From Limimaricola hongkongensis DSM 17492 (GTDB lineage Bacteria; Pseudomonadota; Alphaproteobacteria; Rhodobacterales; Rhodobacteraceae): a stretch of 64,000 bases of DNA. The stretch lies in contig NZ_KK088653.1 of the NCBI RefSeq assembly GCF_000600975.2, positions 868,501-932,500 of the forward strand. The letters run 5' to 3'. Positions 32,745-41,239 of this stretch are shown in pieces. The notes below the pieces were generated by a model. The model saw nothing but the letters and a program-made list of their open reading frames with translations, did no database searches and was not told the DNA's origin. Numbering within the stretch: position 1 is the first letter of the stretch; each line of letters starts with the position of its first letter. The position numbers were made by a program, and so were the translations under genes.

Positions 32745-32752
32745 GTGGTTCC
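32727..32752 (-). promoter_or_regulatory. EcfG promoter for phyR
   Basis: On the minus strand GGAAC (32752-32748), a 17-bp spacer and CGTT (32730-32727) match the EcfG consensus exactly. It predicts a 5' leader of about 30 nt before phyR and positive autoregulation. Confidence 0.75.
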
Positions 32753-32806
32753 ATGATGCGGTCATGCTATGCGAGGCTGCCGACAATGACGAGGGTATAA
32801 GCGGGA

Positions 32807-33022
32807 ATGACACAGAGGGACCAGGGGAGCGCGCGTGGAGACATCGACGCCCATCTTAAGCGCGCCTTCCAGCAGCTCACCGACGAGGCTTTGCCAGACC
32901 GGTTCACCGATCTGCTGGCGCGGCTGAAGGCCGGTGAGGATGCGGATGACGCATCGTCCGAGGCCGACCAGACGCATTCGGACCGGGAAACGGCGGACGC
33001 ATCCAAGGTGGGCAGGGGCTAG
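32807..33022 (+). CDS. nepR: Anti-sigma factor NepR
   Basis: This 71-residue acidic protein has the conserved NepR core of two helices, IDAHLKRAFQQLTDEALPDRFTDLL split around residues 13-39, followed by a disordered charged tail. NepR holds EcfG inactive until PhyR-P binds it. Its TAG stop is 1 bp before the ecfG ATG, so anti-sigma and sigma are coupled at synthesis. Confidence 0.93.
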   Translation: MTQRDQGSARGDIDAHLKRAFQQLTDEALPDRFTDLLARLKAGEDADDASSEADQTHSDRETADASKVGRG

Positions 33023-33023
33023 A

Positions 33024-33581
33024 ATGAGCCAACAGGATCCGAAAGAAGAGCTGGTCGAACACCTCCCGGCCATGCGGGCCTTTGCGCTGTCGCTGACGCG
33101 CAACGGCGCCCAGGCCGACGATCTCGTGCAGGACACGGTGGTCAAGGCATGGACCAATTTCGACAAGTTCAAACCGGGCACCAACCTGCGTGCGTGGCTG
33201 TTCACCATCCTGCGCAACACGTTCTATTCGGGCCGCCGCAAGGCGCAGCGCGAGGTGGCCGATGTCGACGGCGTGTTCACCGCGTCGCTGGCCGAGAAGC
33301 CGGCGCATGACGGGCGGCTTCAGATGAACGATTTCCTGCGGGCTTTCGCGCAATTGCCCGACGAACAGCGCGAGGCGCTGGCCCTGGTCGGGGCATCGGG
33401 CTTTTCCTACGAGGAAGCGGCTGGAATGTGCGGTGTCGCGATCGGCACCATCAAGAGCCGCGCCAACCGCGCACGGGTGCGGCTGGCCGAGCTGCTCGAG
33501 CTCGAGGATCAGGACGGGCTCGGCATGACCGACGAGGCAACGATGGCCGTTCTGGCGGCCAGTGGTGGGTCTCACTTGTGA
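33024..33581 (+). CDS. ecfG: ECF sigma factor EcfG (general stress response)
   Basis: This ECF sigma factor of 185 residues has region 2 (about 12-75, DDLVQDTVVKAW and LFTILRNTFYSGRR) and region 4 (about 105-160, YEEAAGMCGVAIGTIKSR). The nepR-ecfG pair opposite phyR defines the ECF15/EcfG group. It should recognise GGAAC-N16/17-CGTT promoters, several of which occur in this window. The stop overlaps the GTG of the histidine kinase gene. Confidence 0.95.
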   Translation: MSQQDPKEELVEHLPAMRAFALSLTRNGAQADDLVQDTVVKAWTNFDKFKPGTNLRAWLFTILRNTFYSGRRKAQREVADVDGVFTASLAEKPAHDGRLQMNDFLRAFAQLPDEQREALALVGASGFSYEEAAGMCGVAIGTIKSRANRARVRLAELLELEDQDGLGMTDEATMAVLAASGGSHL

Positions 33582-35338
33582 CGGACGCCACCGGCGAACG
33601 GGCCCGGCCGGCGAAGGGCGGCGGCTGGTTCAACGCGCATGGGCTGGTCTTGCGCGTGGTCGCCTTCCTGACCATCGCGCTGATGCCCATCGGCCTGATC
33701 GCGATCTACCAGACCGCCGAGTTTCAACGCGAAACGCTGCGGCGGTCCGAGCTTTCCCTGCTTGCGCTGACGGCGCAGGCGGGGGCGCCGGTGGAGCAGA
33801 CCATCGAACGCGCCTTCGGCGTGGCCGAAGCGCTGGGCGTCGTGATCGACGAGCTCGACGATCCGGCCAGTTGTTCGAGCTATCTCGACCGCTATATCGA
33901 GGGGCGCAGGCTCTATGCGCTGATCGGTCTGGTCGATCCCGACGGGATCATGCGCTGTTCTTCGCATGACGTGCCGCTCGACATGCGCGACACTCGCATC
34001 TGGGAACAGATGTCGCTGTCGCCCGATGCCATCGTCACGCTGAACCAGCGTGACGAGGTGGCCGACGAACCGGTGATCAACGTCGCCAGCCCGATCGAGC
34101 GGGACGGCGAGTTCCGGGGCTATGTCCAGCTCGCGATTCCGCAGCGCCGTATCGCCGCACCGGTCGGCCCCGCAGAGGCCGACCGCAAGCCGGTCCAGCT
34201 CGTGACCTACAACGAATTGGGCGAGGTGCTCACCTTGCAGAACCCCGACCGGCCGCTCGAGACGCTGTTGCCCGAAGGGTTCGACCTGCGCGAGAAGACC
34301 GGCCTGCGCGCCGTCGCCGCGTCCGGCCGTTCGCCCGAAGGCGAGCAGCTCGTCTATGCCGTGACGCCGCTGGTTACGGGGACGGTGTTCGAGCTGGGCA
34401 TCTGGCCCGCCTCGGGGGCCTTCGCCTCGCCGCTCCTGCCGAGCCTGTTTCCGATCCTGATGTGGGCGGCGAGCCTGCTCGTGGCCTATTACGCGATCCA
34501 CCGGCTGGTGATCCGCCATGTCCGGCGGCTGGGCCGGTCGATGCGCCGTTTCGGCACGAGCCGCCAGCTGCCGCAGCAGGGCAGCACCGGCGACATGTCG
34601 CGCGAGCTGCGCGAGATCGAGGGCGAATTCGTGCAGATGGCCGGCAACATCCTGCAGGACGAGGCCCGGCTCGAAGACCAGCTGCGCGAGCGCGGCATCC
34701 TGCTCAAGGAGGTGCATCACCGGGTGAAGAACAACCTGCAGCTCATCTCCTCGATCATGTCGATGCAGATGCGCCGCACCCCCGACGCCACCACGCGCGA
34801 GATCCTGAGCCGGCTGCAGGACCGGGTGCTCGGCCTCGCCACGATCCACCGCACGCTCTACGAGAGCCAGGATGTCGGCCGGGTCAATGCGGCCCGGCTC
34901 TTGCGCGAGATCGTGGCCCAGCAATCGGGCGCGTCGAGCCCGCGCCCCGAGATGACCACGCGGCTCGATCTCGAGGATCTCGAACTGCTGCCCGATCAGG
35001 CGGTGCCGCTGTCGCTGCTGACCTCCGAGGCGCTGGCCAACGCGCTGGCCAATGCCGCGCCGGATGCCGAAGGGGCGGTCTGGGTGTCGGTGTCGATGCG
35101 CGCGGAGGCCGGCGGCATGGTGCGGATCGAAATCGCCAACTCGGCCGGGGCGGCGCCGCAGGGCCATGAAGAGGCCTCCGGCAAGGGGCCGCGCGCGCAG
35201 GGTCTGGGCATGAACCTCATCCAGGCCTTCGCGGCGCAGCTCGGTGGTCCGAGCGAAACCCTGCACGAAGGCAATGTCTACCGCCTCTCGACCGCCTTCC
35301 CGGTGCGCGAGATGCAATATGATCCGCAGGACTACTGA
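33578..35338 (+). CDS. Sensor histidine kinase of the HisKA_2/HWE type, candidate PhyR kinase
   Basis: This 586-residue membrane kinase has a helix near 26-45, a periplasmic sensor region of about 240 residues, a second helix near 290-312, a HAMP-like linker and a HisKA_2 dimerisation domain with H-box EVHHRVKNNLQ (His about 379), then an ATPase domain ending with GLGMNLIQAFAAQL. HisKA_2/HWE kinases are the usual partners of PhyR. The GTG start overlaps the ecfG stop, so sigma factor and kinase are cotranslated. Signal and phosphotransfer to PhyR are inferred from position and family. Confidence 0.9.
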   Translation: MTDATGERARPAKGGGWFNAHGLVLRVVAFLTIALMPIGLIAIYQTAEFQRETLRRSELSLLALTAQAGAPVEQTIERAFGVAEALGVVIDELDDPASCSSYLDRYIEGRRLYALIGLVDPDGIMRCSSHDVPLDMRDTRIWEQMSLSPDAIVTLNQRDEVADEPVINVASPIERDGEFRGYVQLAIPQRRIAAPVGPAEADRKPVQLVTYNELGEVLTLQNPDRPLETLLPEGFDLREKTGLRAVAASGRSPEGEQLVYAVTPLVTGTVFELGIWPASGAFASPLLPSLFPILMWAASLLVAYYAIHRLVIRHVRRLGRSMRRFGTSRQLPQQGSTGDMSRELREIEGEFVQMAGNILQDEARLEDQLRERGILLKEVHHRVKNNLQLISSIMSMQMRRTPDATTREILSRLQDRVLGLATIHRTLYESQDVGRVNAARLLREIVAQQSGASSPRPEMTTRLDLEDLELLPDQAVPLSLLTSEALANALANAAPDAEGAVWVSVSMRAEAGGMVRIEIANSAGAAPQGHEEASGKGPRAQGLGMNLIQAFAAQLGGPSETLHEGNVYRLSTAFPVREMQYDPQDY

Positions 35339-37002
35339 TGTCGCGCGCCGCGGATGAAGGCGCGGGCTCTTCCTCTCGCGCGCCCCGCGGCACCGGTGGT
35401 CGCGACAGCGATCCGGCCCATGCCCGCTGGGCGCGCGAGACGCTCCCCGATCCCGACCTGCCAAGGGATCCGCAGATCCCGATGCCGTTGATCACCGCCG
35501 AGCAGGCCTACCCGGTGTTCGAGCGCTGCTTCCTGGAGGCCCGCTCGCGGGTGCGCATGTCGTTTCGGGTGTTCGACCCCTTCACCCGCCTGCATTCGGC
35601 CTCGGCCCGCGAAATCGGCACCACATGGTTCGATCTGATCGTGCACAAGCTGCGCGCCGGGCTTCGGATCGAAATCGCGATCACCGATTTCGATCCGATC
35701 GCCGTCACCGCGATGCATGCGATGACATGGCAGTCGATTGAGGGGCTGATCGCGGCCGGAGAGGCCTCGGGCCATCCCGATCGCCTGGTGCTGCGCGCGG
35801 CGATGCATCCCGCCCGGGTCGGCGCGGTGCCGCGGACGCTGTTGTGGTACAAAAGCTGGAGCGAACTGCGCCGCGTCGCCCGCAGGCTCGGCGGCCTGCC
35901 GCCGGAGGAACGCACCCGGATGCTGCGGCTGCGGCGGGGCCTGGCCGGACATATCGGCGAACGGCGGGGCAGGCCGGTCGCCAAGATCTGGCCGATCCCC
36001 GAGCTTCACCTCGCGACGCATCACCAGAAGCTCGCCGTGTTCGACGATGATTGGCTCTATATCGGCGGTCTCGATCTAGATGATCGCCGTTACGACACGC
36101 TGCGCCATGACCGCCCCGCGCAGGAGACATGGCACGACGTGCAGCTGTTGATGGGCGGCACGGCCGTCGCCGATGCGCATCGCCATCTCGACAGCTATCT
36201 TTCCATCAACGAGGGGGTCGACCCGGTGCCGACGGGGCGGATCCTGCGCACGCTTTCGGCGCGGCGCAGCCCCGCGATCTGGCGGATGTCGCCCAAGCGC
36301 CAGGTCGAGGAGCTTTACGAGGCGCATCGCGATCTCTTCGCCGGGGCGCGCGACCTGATCTATGTCGAAACCCAGTTCATGCGCGACCGCGACATCGCGC
36401 GCAGCCTCGCGCGGGCGGGCCGCGCCAATCCGGGGCTGGGGCTTGTCATGGTGCTCCCGGCGGCACCCGAGGACGCGGCGTTCGACACCGCGCGCATGGA
36501 TGCGCGCTACGGCGATTACCTGCAGGCGCGCTGCATCAACAAGATCCGCCGTGCCTTTGGCGACAGGGCGCTGATCGTCTCGCCCGCGGTGCCGCGCCGG
36601 GCGCGCCCGGCGGATGTCGGGCCGCGCGCCCGGATGTGGCGCGCGCCGATCATCTATGTCCACGCCAAGGTCGCCATCGCCGACGGGACCGCCGCCATCG
36701 TGTCCTCGGCCAATCTCAACGGGCGCTCGATGCATTGGGACACCGAGGCCGGGGTGCGGCTCGACGGGGCGGAGTCGGTCGAACGGCTGCGCGAGGCCTG
36801 CATGCGGCACTGGATGGGCGCGGAGGGGCTGCCGCGACCGGGCGAGGGCGGCGCGGCGCTGGTGGCGCGCTGGCGCGGCATGGTCGAGGCGGATCGCGCG
36901 CGGGTGCCAGAGCTGCGCGCGCACATGCTGCTGCCATATCCGCTGCGTCCGGCCTGGCGACTGGGGCGCAATCTTCCGGGCATTCCCGAGGCGATGGTCT
37001 GA
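35338..37002 (+). CDS. Phospholipase D family protein
   Basis: This 554-residue protein has two HxKxxxxD motifs, HQKLAVFD (about 228) and HAKVAIAD (about 441), each followed by the usual GG or SSAN segment, so both halves of the PLD active site are intact. It lacks a clear signal peptide. It could hydrolyse or exchange phospholipid head groups (cardiolipin synthase-like) but is longer than Cls proteins and has no N-terminal membrane helices. It is coupled to the histidine kinase gene (TGATG), which suggests a role in membrane adjustment under stress. Confidence 0.88.
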   Translation: MSRAADEGAGSSSRAPRGTGGRDSDPAHARWARETLPDPDLPRDPQIPMPLITAEQAYPVFERCFLEARSRVRMSFRVFDPFTRLHSASAREIGTTWFDLIVHKLRAGLRIEIAITDFDPIAVTAMHAMTWQSIEGLIAAGEASGHPDRLVLRAAMHPARVGAVPRTLLWYKSWSELRRVARRLGGLPPEERTRMLRLRRGLAGHIGERRGRPVAKIWPIPELHLATHHQKLAVFDDDWLYIGGLDLDDRRYDTLRHDRPAQETWHDVQLLMGGTAVADAHRHLDSYLSINEGVDPVPTGRILRTLSARRSPAIWRMSPKRQVEELYEAHRDLFAGARDLIYVETQFMRDRDIARSLARAGRANPGLGLVMVLPAAPEDAAFDTARMDARYGDYLQARCINKIRRAFGDRALIVSPAVPRRARPADVGPRARMWRAPIIYVHAKVAIADGTAAIVSSANLNGRSMHWDTEAGVRLDGAESVERLREACMRHWMGAEGLPRPGEGGAALVARWRGMVEADRARVPELRAHMLLPYPLRPAWRLGRNLPGIPEAMV

Positions 37003-37024
37003 CAGCGGCGCGCCGTGCCGGGGC

Positions 37025-37049
37025 GGAACCTCCCGCTGCGGCCCGCGTT
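37025..37049 (+). promoter_or_regulatory. EcfG promoter upstream of the 28-residue peptide gene
   Basis: GGAAC (37025-37029), exactly 16 bp, then CGTT (37046-37049) match the EcfG consensus perfectly. The predicted transcript start is close to 37056, about 20 nt before the start codon. Confidence 0.7.
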
Positions 37050-37075
37050 GCGCCAGACACGACCAGGAGGACGCC

Positions 37076-37162
37076 ATGACCATCGCCATGATGGTGGCCG
37101 CCCTTGCGGGTCTGGTGGTGGTAGCGTTCCTGATCTTCCTGCTGACCGGCGGAGACGACTGA
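37076..37162 (+). CDS. Small single-span membrane peptide (28 aa), putative stress peptide
   Basis: The frame encodes 28 residues: a short start (MTIAMM), one hydrophobic helix of about 19 residues, and a GGDD tail. A near-ideal ribosome site, CAGGAGG, lies 7 nt before the ATG, and a perfect EcfG-type promoter lies 27-51 bp upstream. Such spacing of promoter, ribosome site and membrane helix is hard to explain by chance. Small membrane peptides of this size (KdpF, stress-induced E. coli peptides) often bind and tune larger membrane proteins; the partner here is unknown. I know of no named family for it. Confidence 0.68.
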   Translation: MTIAMMVAALAGLVVVAFLIFLLTGGDD

Positions 37163-37368
37163 CCAAAGACTGGAACCGCGCCATGGCCGTTTCGCTGCCG
37201 GACGGTCGCCGGGCCGGCCCGTCACGCCCGTTCTGCCCGGGCGGGACAGGCCGGCCTTACCCCCGCGTCGTCGTCCGGGCTGCAGTTGAAACCCCTCCGG
37301 CAGACCACTAAGACTCTGTGAGGACAAGATCCGCATGAGACGCAAGCGTTCCCGAAAAGGCAGAGCAG

Positions 37369-38010
37369 ATGCACGATCCCGTTGAGACCTACATGAACCT
37401 CGTCCCGATGGTGGTCGAACAGACCAGCCGCGGCGAGCGCGCCTACGACATCTTCTCGCGCCTCCTGAAGGAACGCGTGATCTTCGTGAACGGCCCGGTG
37501 CATGACGGCATGAGCCAGCTCATCGTCGCGCAGCTGCTGCACCTCGAGGCCGAGAATCCGAAAAAGGAAATCTCGATGTACATCAACAGCCCCGGCGGTG
37601 TCGTCACCTCGGGCCTGTCGATCTACGACACCATGCAGTACATCCGGCCCAAGGTCTCGACGCTGGTGATCGGCCAGGCGGCCTCGATGGGCTCGCTGCT
37701 GCTGACCGCGGGCGAAAAGGGCATGCGCTTCTCGCTGCCGAACTCCCGCGTCATGGTGCACCAGCCCTCGGGCGGCTACCAGGGGCAGGCGACGGACATC
37801 ATGATCCACGCCGCCGAAACCCAGAAGCTCAAGACCCGGCTGAACGAGATCTATGTTCACCACACCGGCCAGCCGCTGGAAAAGGTCGAAGCGGCGCTGG
37901 AGCGCGACAACTTCATGTCGCCGACCGAAGCCCGCGACTGGGGCCTGATCGACGAGATCCTGACCAGCCGCGCGCAGGGCGAGGACAAGACGCCCAACAC
38001 CGCGGGTTGA
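37369..38010 (+). CDS. clpP: ATP-dependent Clp protease proteolytic subunit ClpP
   Basis: This 213-residue serine peptidase forms the tetradecameric ClpP chamber. The catalytic triad is Ser106 ([11 protein letters not shown]), His131 (MVHQPSGG) and Asp180 (RDNFMSP). A short N-terminal extension precedes the mature protein. The ATG has AAAGGCAGAG upstream. clpX follows on the same strand after a gap of about 150 bp, the usual order. Confidence 0.97.
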   Translation: MHDPVETYMNLVPMVVEQTSRGERAYDIFSRLLKERVIFVNGPVHDGMSQLIVAQLLHLEAENPKKEISMYINSPGGVVTSGLSIYDTMQYIRPKVSTLVIGQAASMGSLLLTAGEKGMRFSLPNSRVMVHQPSGGYQGQATDIMIHAAETQKLKTRLNEIYVHHTGQPLEKVEAALERDNFMSPTEARDWGLIDEILTSRAQGEDKTPNTAG

Positions 38011-38017
38011 TCAGGCT

Positions 38018-38050
38018 GCGCGATCACTCCGCCGATGCGGGGGATCGCGC
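38018..38050 (+). terminator. Hairpin between clpP and clpX
   Basis: GCGCGATC pairs with GATCGCGC across a 17-nt loop starting 8 bp after the clpP stop. It may allow separate control of clpP and clpX. Confidence 0.35.
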
Positions 38051-38157
38051 TTCCGGCGCCGGGATTTTGGCGTTGTGGCCGCGAAATGGCTGCCCTATCG
38101 TCTCAGGAAGGGCAGTCCGAGAGAGATAAAGCAGGGCCGATGGCCCGGGGGTTCGAT

Positions 38158-39423
38158 ATGGCAAGCACGTCCGGCGGCGACAGCAAGAACACACTCTACT
38201 GCAGCTTCTGCGGCAAGAGTCAGCACGAGGTGCGCAAGCTCATCGCGGGGCCGACCGTGTTCATCTGCGACGAATGCGTCGAGCTGTGCATGGACATCAT
38301 CCGCGAAGAGACCAAGGGCTCCGGCCTGAAATCCTCCGAAGGCGTCCCGGCGCCGCGCGAGATCTGCGACGTGCTCGACGATTACGTGATCGGCCAGATG
38401 CATGCCAAGCGCGTGCTCTCGGTCGCGGTCCACAACCACTACAAGCGGCTCAACCACGCGGCCAAATCCTCCGAGATCGAGCTGTCGAAATCCAACATCA
38501 TGCTGATTGGCCCGACCGGCTGCGGCAAGACGCTGCTGGCGCAGACGCTGGCGCGGATCCTCGACGTGCCGTTCACCATGGCGGATGCGACGACGCTGAC
38601 CGAGGCCGGTTACGTCGGCGAGGATGTCGAGAACATCATCCTCAAGCTGCTGCAGGCCAGCGAGTACAACGTCGAGCGGGCGCAGCGCGGCATCGTTTAT
38701 ATCGACGAGGTCGACAAGATCACCCGCAAGTCGGACAACCCCTCGATTACACGCGACGTGTCGGGCGAAGGGGTGCAGCAGGCATTGCTGAAGATCATGG
38801 AAGGCACCGTGGCCTCCGTGCCGCCGCAGGGCGGGCGCAAGCATCCGCAGCAGGAGTTCCTGCAGGTCGACACCACCAACATCCTGTTCATCTGCGGCGG
38901 CGCCTTTGCCGGTCTCGACAAGATCATCGCGCAGCGCGGCAAGGGCTCGGCCATGGGCTTTGGCGCCGACGTCCGGTCGGATGACGATCGCGGCATCGGC
39001 GAGATCTTCGGCGACCTGGAGCCCGAGGATTTGCTGAAATTCGGCCTGATCCCGGAATTCGTCGGTCGTCTGCCGGTGATCGCGACGCTGACCGATCTCG
39101 ACGAAGAGGCGCTGGTCACCATCCTCACGCAGCCCAAGAACGCGCTCGTCAAGCAGTACCAGCGCCTGTTCGACATCGAGGACACCAAGCTGACCTTCAC
39201 CGACGACGCGCTGATGGCGATCGCCCGCAAGGCGATCGAGCGCAAGACCGGTGCGCGTGGCCTGCGCTCGATCATGGAGGGCATCCTGCTCGACACCATG
39301 TTCGAGCTGCCGAGCCTCGACAGCGTCACCGAGGTGGTCGTCAACGAAGAGGCGGTGGGCGAGGGCAAGCCTTTGATGATCCACGCCGACGGCGCCAAGA
39401 AAGAGACCGCTTCGGCTGGCTGA
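38158..39423 (+). CDS. clpX: ATP-dependent Clp protease ATP-binding subunit ClpX
   Basis: This 421-residue AAA+ unfoldase feeds proteins to ClpP. The N-terminal zinc domain shows LYCSFCGKS and [10 protein letters not shown] (four cysteines), then Walker A GPTGCGKT and Walker [10 protein letters not shown], arginine-containing sensor segments and [11 protein letters not shown] chose the ATG at 38158 since it gives the family length; an in-frame ATG at 38140 would add six residues. Confidence 0.97.
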   Translation: MASTSGGDSKNTLYCSFCGKSQHEVRKLIAGPTVFICDECVELCMDIIREETKGSGLKSSEGVPAPREICDVLDDYVIGQMHAKRVLSVAVHNHYKRLNHAAKSSEIELSKSNIMLIGPTGCGKTLLAQTLARILDVPFTMADATTLTEAGYVGEDVENIILKLLQASEYNVERAQRGIVYIDEVDKITRKSDNPSITRDVSGEGVQQALLKIMEGTVASVPPQGGRKHPQQEFLQVDTTNILFICGGAFAGLDKIIAQRGKGSAMGFGADVRSDDDRGIGEIFGDLEPEDLLKFGLIPEFVGRLPVIATLTDLDEEALVTILTQPKNALVKQYQRLFDIEDTKLTFTDDALMAIARKAIERKTGARGLRSIMEGILLDTMFELPSLDSVTEVVVNEEAVGEGKPLMIHADGAKKETASAG

Positions 39424-39427
39424 AGCC

Positions 39428-39811
39428 GTGCAGCGGTTCAGCTCGGGATCGGAATTCGAGGGACGGATCGGCTACAGCCGGTCCGTCCTTTGCGATGGGT
39501 GGGTCTTCGTGTCGGGCACCACCGGCTATGATTACGAGACGATGACCCTGCCCGACGGGATCGAGGCGCAGTGCCAAGCCGCGCTCGACAATCTGGCCCG
39601 CGCGCTGGAAGCGGCCGGCTCCGGCATGGACCGGGTCGCGCGCGTCACCTACATGCTGCCCGACCGCGCCGATTTCCCGGCCTGCTGGCCGCTGTTGCGG
39701 GCGGCGTGGGGCGCGTCGGCCCCGGCGGCGACGATGATCGAATGCGGCCTGATGGAGCCCGCGATGCGGATCGAGATCGAGGTGACCGCGCGGCTGCGCG
39801 AAGGGCGCTGA
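39428..39811 (+). CDS. RidA family protein
   Basis: This 127-residue protein has the chorismate-mutase-like RidA/YjgF fold, with FVSGTTGYD near 31 and a C-terminal [17 protein letters not shown]. RidA enzymes hydrolyse reactive enamine/imine intermediates; a member with a full active site carries an arginine near the C-terminus, seen here as MRIEIE. The GTG start lies 4 bp after the clpX stop, so it may be read from the clpX transcript. Confidence 0.85.
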   Translation: MQRFSSGSEFEGRIGYSRSVLCDGWVFVSGTTGYDYETMTLPDGIEAQCQAALDNLARALEAAGSGMDRVARVTYMLPDRADFPACWPLLRAAWGASAPAATMIECGLMEPAMRIEIEVTARLREGR

Positions 39812-39868
39812 CCACTGGACCTCGGGGGCGCTTTGCGGCATGACGGGGCGCAGGACAGGAGACCCGTC

Positions 39869-40252
39869 ATGAGCCTCGGCAGCATTCTCAAGCGCACCTT
39901 CACCTGGTGGAACGGTCAGACCTTCGGCACCCAGCTCTTCACCTGGCGCAAGGGCCAGAAGGTGGGCGAGGACCGGCAGGGCAACATCTTCTACCGCAAC
40001 GCCGACGATTCGAAGCGCTGGGTCATTTATAACGGCGAGGTCGAGGCGAGCCGCATCGACCCCGAATGGCATGGCTGGCTGCATCGGATCTGGAACGAGA
40101 CGCCGGTCGAGCGTCCGATGCCGCACCGGGCTTGGGAAAAAGAGCATGAGCCCAACCATACCGGCACCGCGATGGCCTATGCGCCCAAGGGCTCGATCCG
40201 CCGCGCCGCCCCGGCGCTCGACAAGGATTACGACGCGTGGCAGCCCGAGTGA
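39869..40252 (+). CDS. NADH:ubiquinone oxidoreductase accessory subunit, NDUFA12 family
   Basis: This 127-residue protein matches the NDUFA12/B17.2 accessory subunit of complex I, found in alphaproteobacteria and mitochondria. The diagnostic middle part is RWVIYNGEVEASRIDPEWH with the following WLHRIWNETP. It binds at the peripheral arm near the 18-kDa subunit. The ATG at 39869 has CAGGAGA upstream. The next gene begins inside its 3' end. Confidence 0.92.
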   Translation: MSLGSILKRTFTWWNGQTFGTQLFTWRKGQKVGEDRQGNIFYRNADDSKRWVIYNGEVEASRIDPEWHGWLHRIWNETPVERPMPHRAWEKEHEPNHTGTAMAYAPKGSIRRAAPALDKDYDAWQPE

Positions 40253-40608
40253 TCCGCCTGGGCGCGCTGCTGGCCCTGGGCCTGTCCGCGCTGCCCTTGG
40301 CCGCGCAGGAGGCGGCCGTGGCGCCGGGCGGCGTGCTGCGCGTGCTCGACAAGATCACCGGCATCAGCACCGATCTCGACCTCGCTTCCGGCGAGACGGG
40401 CCGCGTCGGGCATCTGTCAATCATGCTCGACGAGTGCCGCTACCCCGCCGACAACCCGTCCGGCGATGCCTATGAGCGGCTGATCGTGCGCTATCAGGCC
40501 ATCGAGGAGCCGGTATTCCAAGGCTGGATGATTGCTTCGGCGCCGGCGCTCAACGCCATGGATCACCCGCGCTACGACGTCTGGGCGTTGCGCTGCAAGA
40601 CGTCCTGA
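40237..40608 (+). CDS. DUF2155 domain-containing exported protein
   Basis: This 123-residue protein has a signal peptide (about 1-23, ending LPLAAQ) and the DUF2155 core, LRVLDKITGISTDLDL followed by two conserved cysteines (CRYP and LRCKTS) that may form a disulfide. The family accompanies NDUFA12 genes in alphaproteobacteria; its function is unknown. The GTG at 40237 overlaps the upstream gene by 16 bp; GTG 40249 would give a coupled GTGA start and a shorter signal. Its 3' end overlaps the convergent aat gene by 37 bp. Confidence 0.83.
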   Translation: MAARVIRLGALLALGLSALPLAAQEAAVAPGGVLRVLDKITGISTDLDLASGETGRVGHLSIMLDECRYPADNPSGDAYERLIVRYQAIEEPVFQGWMIASAPALNAMDHPRYDVWALRCKTS

Positions 40609-41225
40609 GCGGGCGCGGGGGCGCCCGGCGCATCGAAATCGCCGCGCTGTTCGAGCGCTGTGGCCAGAGCCGCGCGGTAGCGCGCGCGCGGCACTTCCTC
40701 AAAACCGAGACTGGCGAGATGCGGCGTCAAGAATTGTGCGTCGAACAGCGCGAAGCCGCCCAGCCGTAGCCGGTCGACCAGCCAGGCCATCGCCAGCTTG
40801 GAGGCATCCGTGCGGCGCGAGAACATGCTTTCGCCGAAGAACGCGGCCCCCAGCGTCACGCCATAGATCCCGCCGGTCAGTTCGCCGTCATGGCGCACCT
40901 CGACGGAATGGGCAAAGCCCATCCGGTGCAGCGCGGTGTAGAGATCGAAGATTTCGGCGTTGATCCATGTCTCGGACCGGTCGGCGCAGCCACTGAGCAC
41001 GCCGGTGAAATCGCGGTTCACCGCGATCTCGAAGCCGCCGCGTCGCATCCGCCGCGCGAGGCTGCGCGAAATGCGCAGGCCACCGAGCGGCAGCACGCCG
41101 CGTTGGCGCGGATCGACCCAGAAGATCTCCGGGTCGTCGCGGCTTTCGGCCATGGGAAACACGCCCTGCGCGTAGCCGTGCAGCAGCAGCTCGGGCGTGA
41201 GCCGGGGTTGGGGCCGCAAGGACAT
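40572..41225 (-). CDS. aat: Leucyl/phenylalanyl-tRNA--protein transferase Aat
   Basis: This 217-residue enzyme attaches Leu or Phe to N-terminal Arg/Lys residues, marking proteins for the ClpS-ClpAP N-degron route. Family segments are GVFPMAES, FWVDPRQRGVLPL and GGIYGVTLGAAFFGESMFS. I chose the ATG at 41225 (MSLRPQPR); an upstream start at 41267 would overlap accC. Overlap of the 3' end with the DUF2155 gene is unusual but both frames are family-supported. Confidence 0.92.
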   Translation of the reverse strand: MSLRPQPRLTPELLLHGYAQGVFPMAESRDDPEIFWVDPRQRGVLPLGGLRISRSLARRMRRGGFEIAVNRDFTGVLSGCADRSETWINAEIFDLYTALHRMGFAHSVEVRHDGELTGGIYGVTLGAAFFGESMFSRRTDASKLAMAWLVDRLRLGGFALFDAQFLTPHLASLGFEEVPRARYRAALATALEQRGDFDAPGAPAPAQDVLQRNAQTS

Positions 41226-41239
41226 GCGCGGCCCCCGCC

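Noticed and set aside
37172-37191. GGAAC followed by CGTT upstream of clpP, a possible EcfG promoter
   Set aside because: The spacer is only 11 bp, far from the 16-17 bp required.
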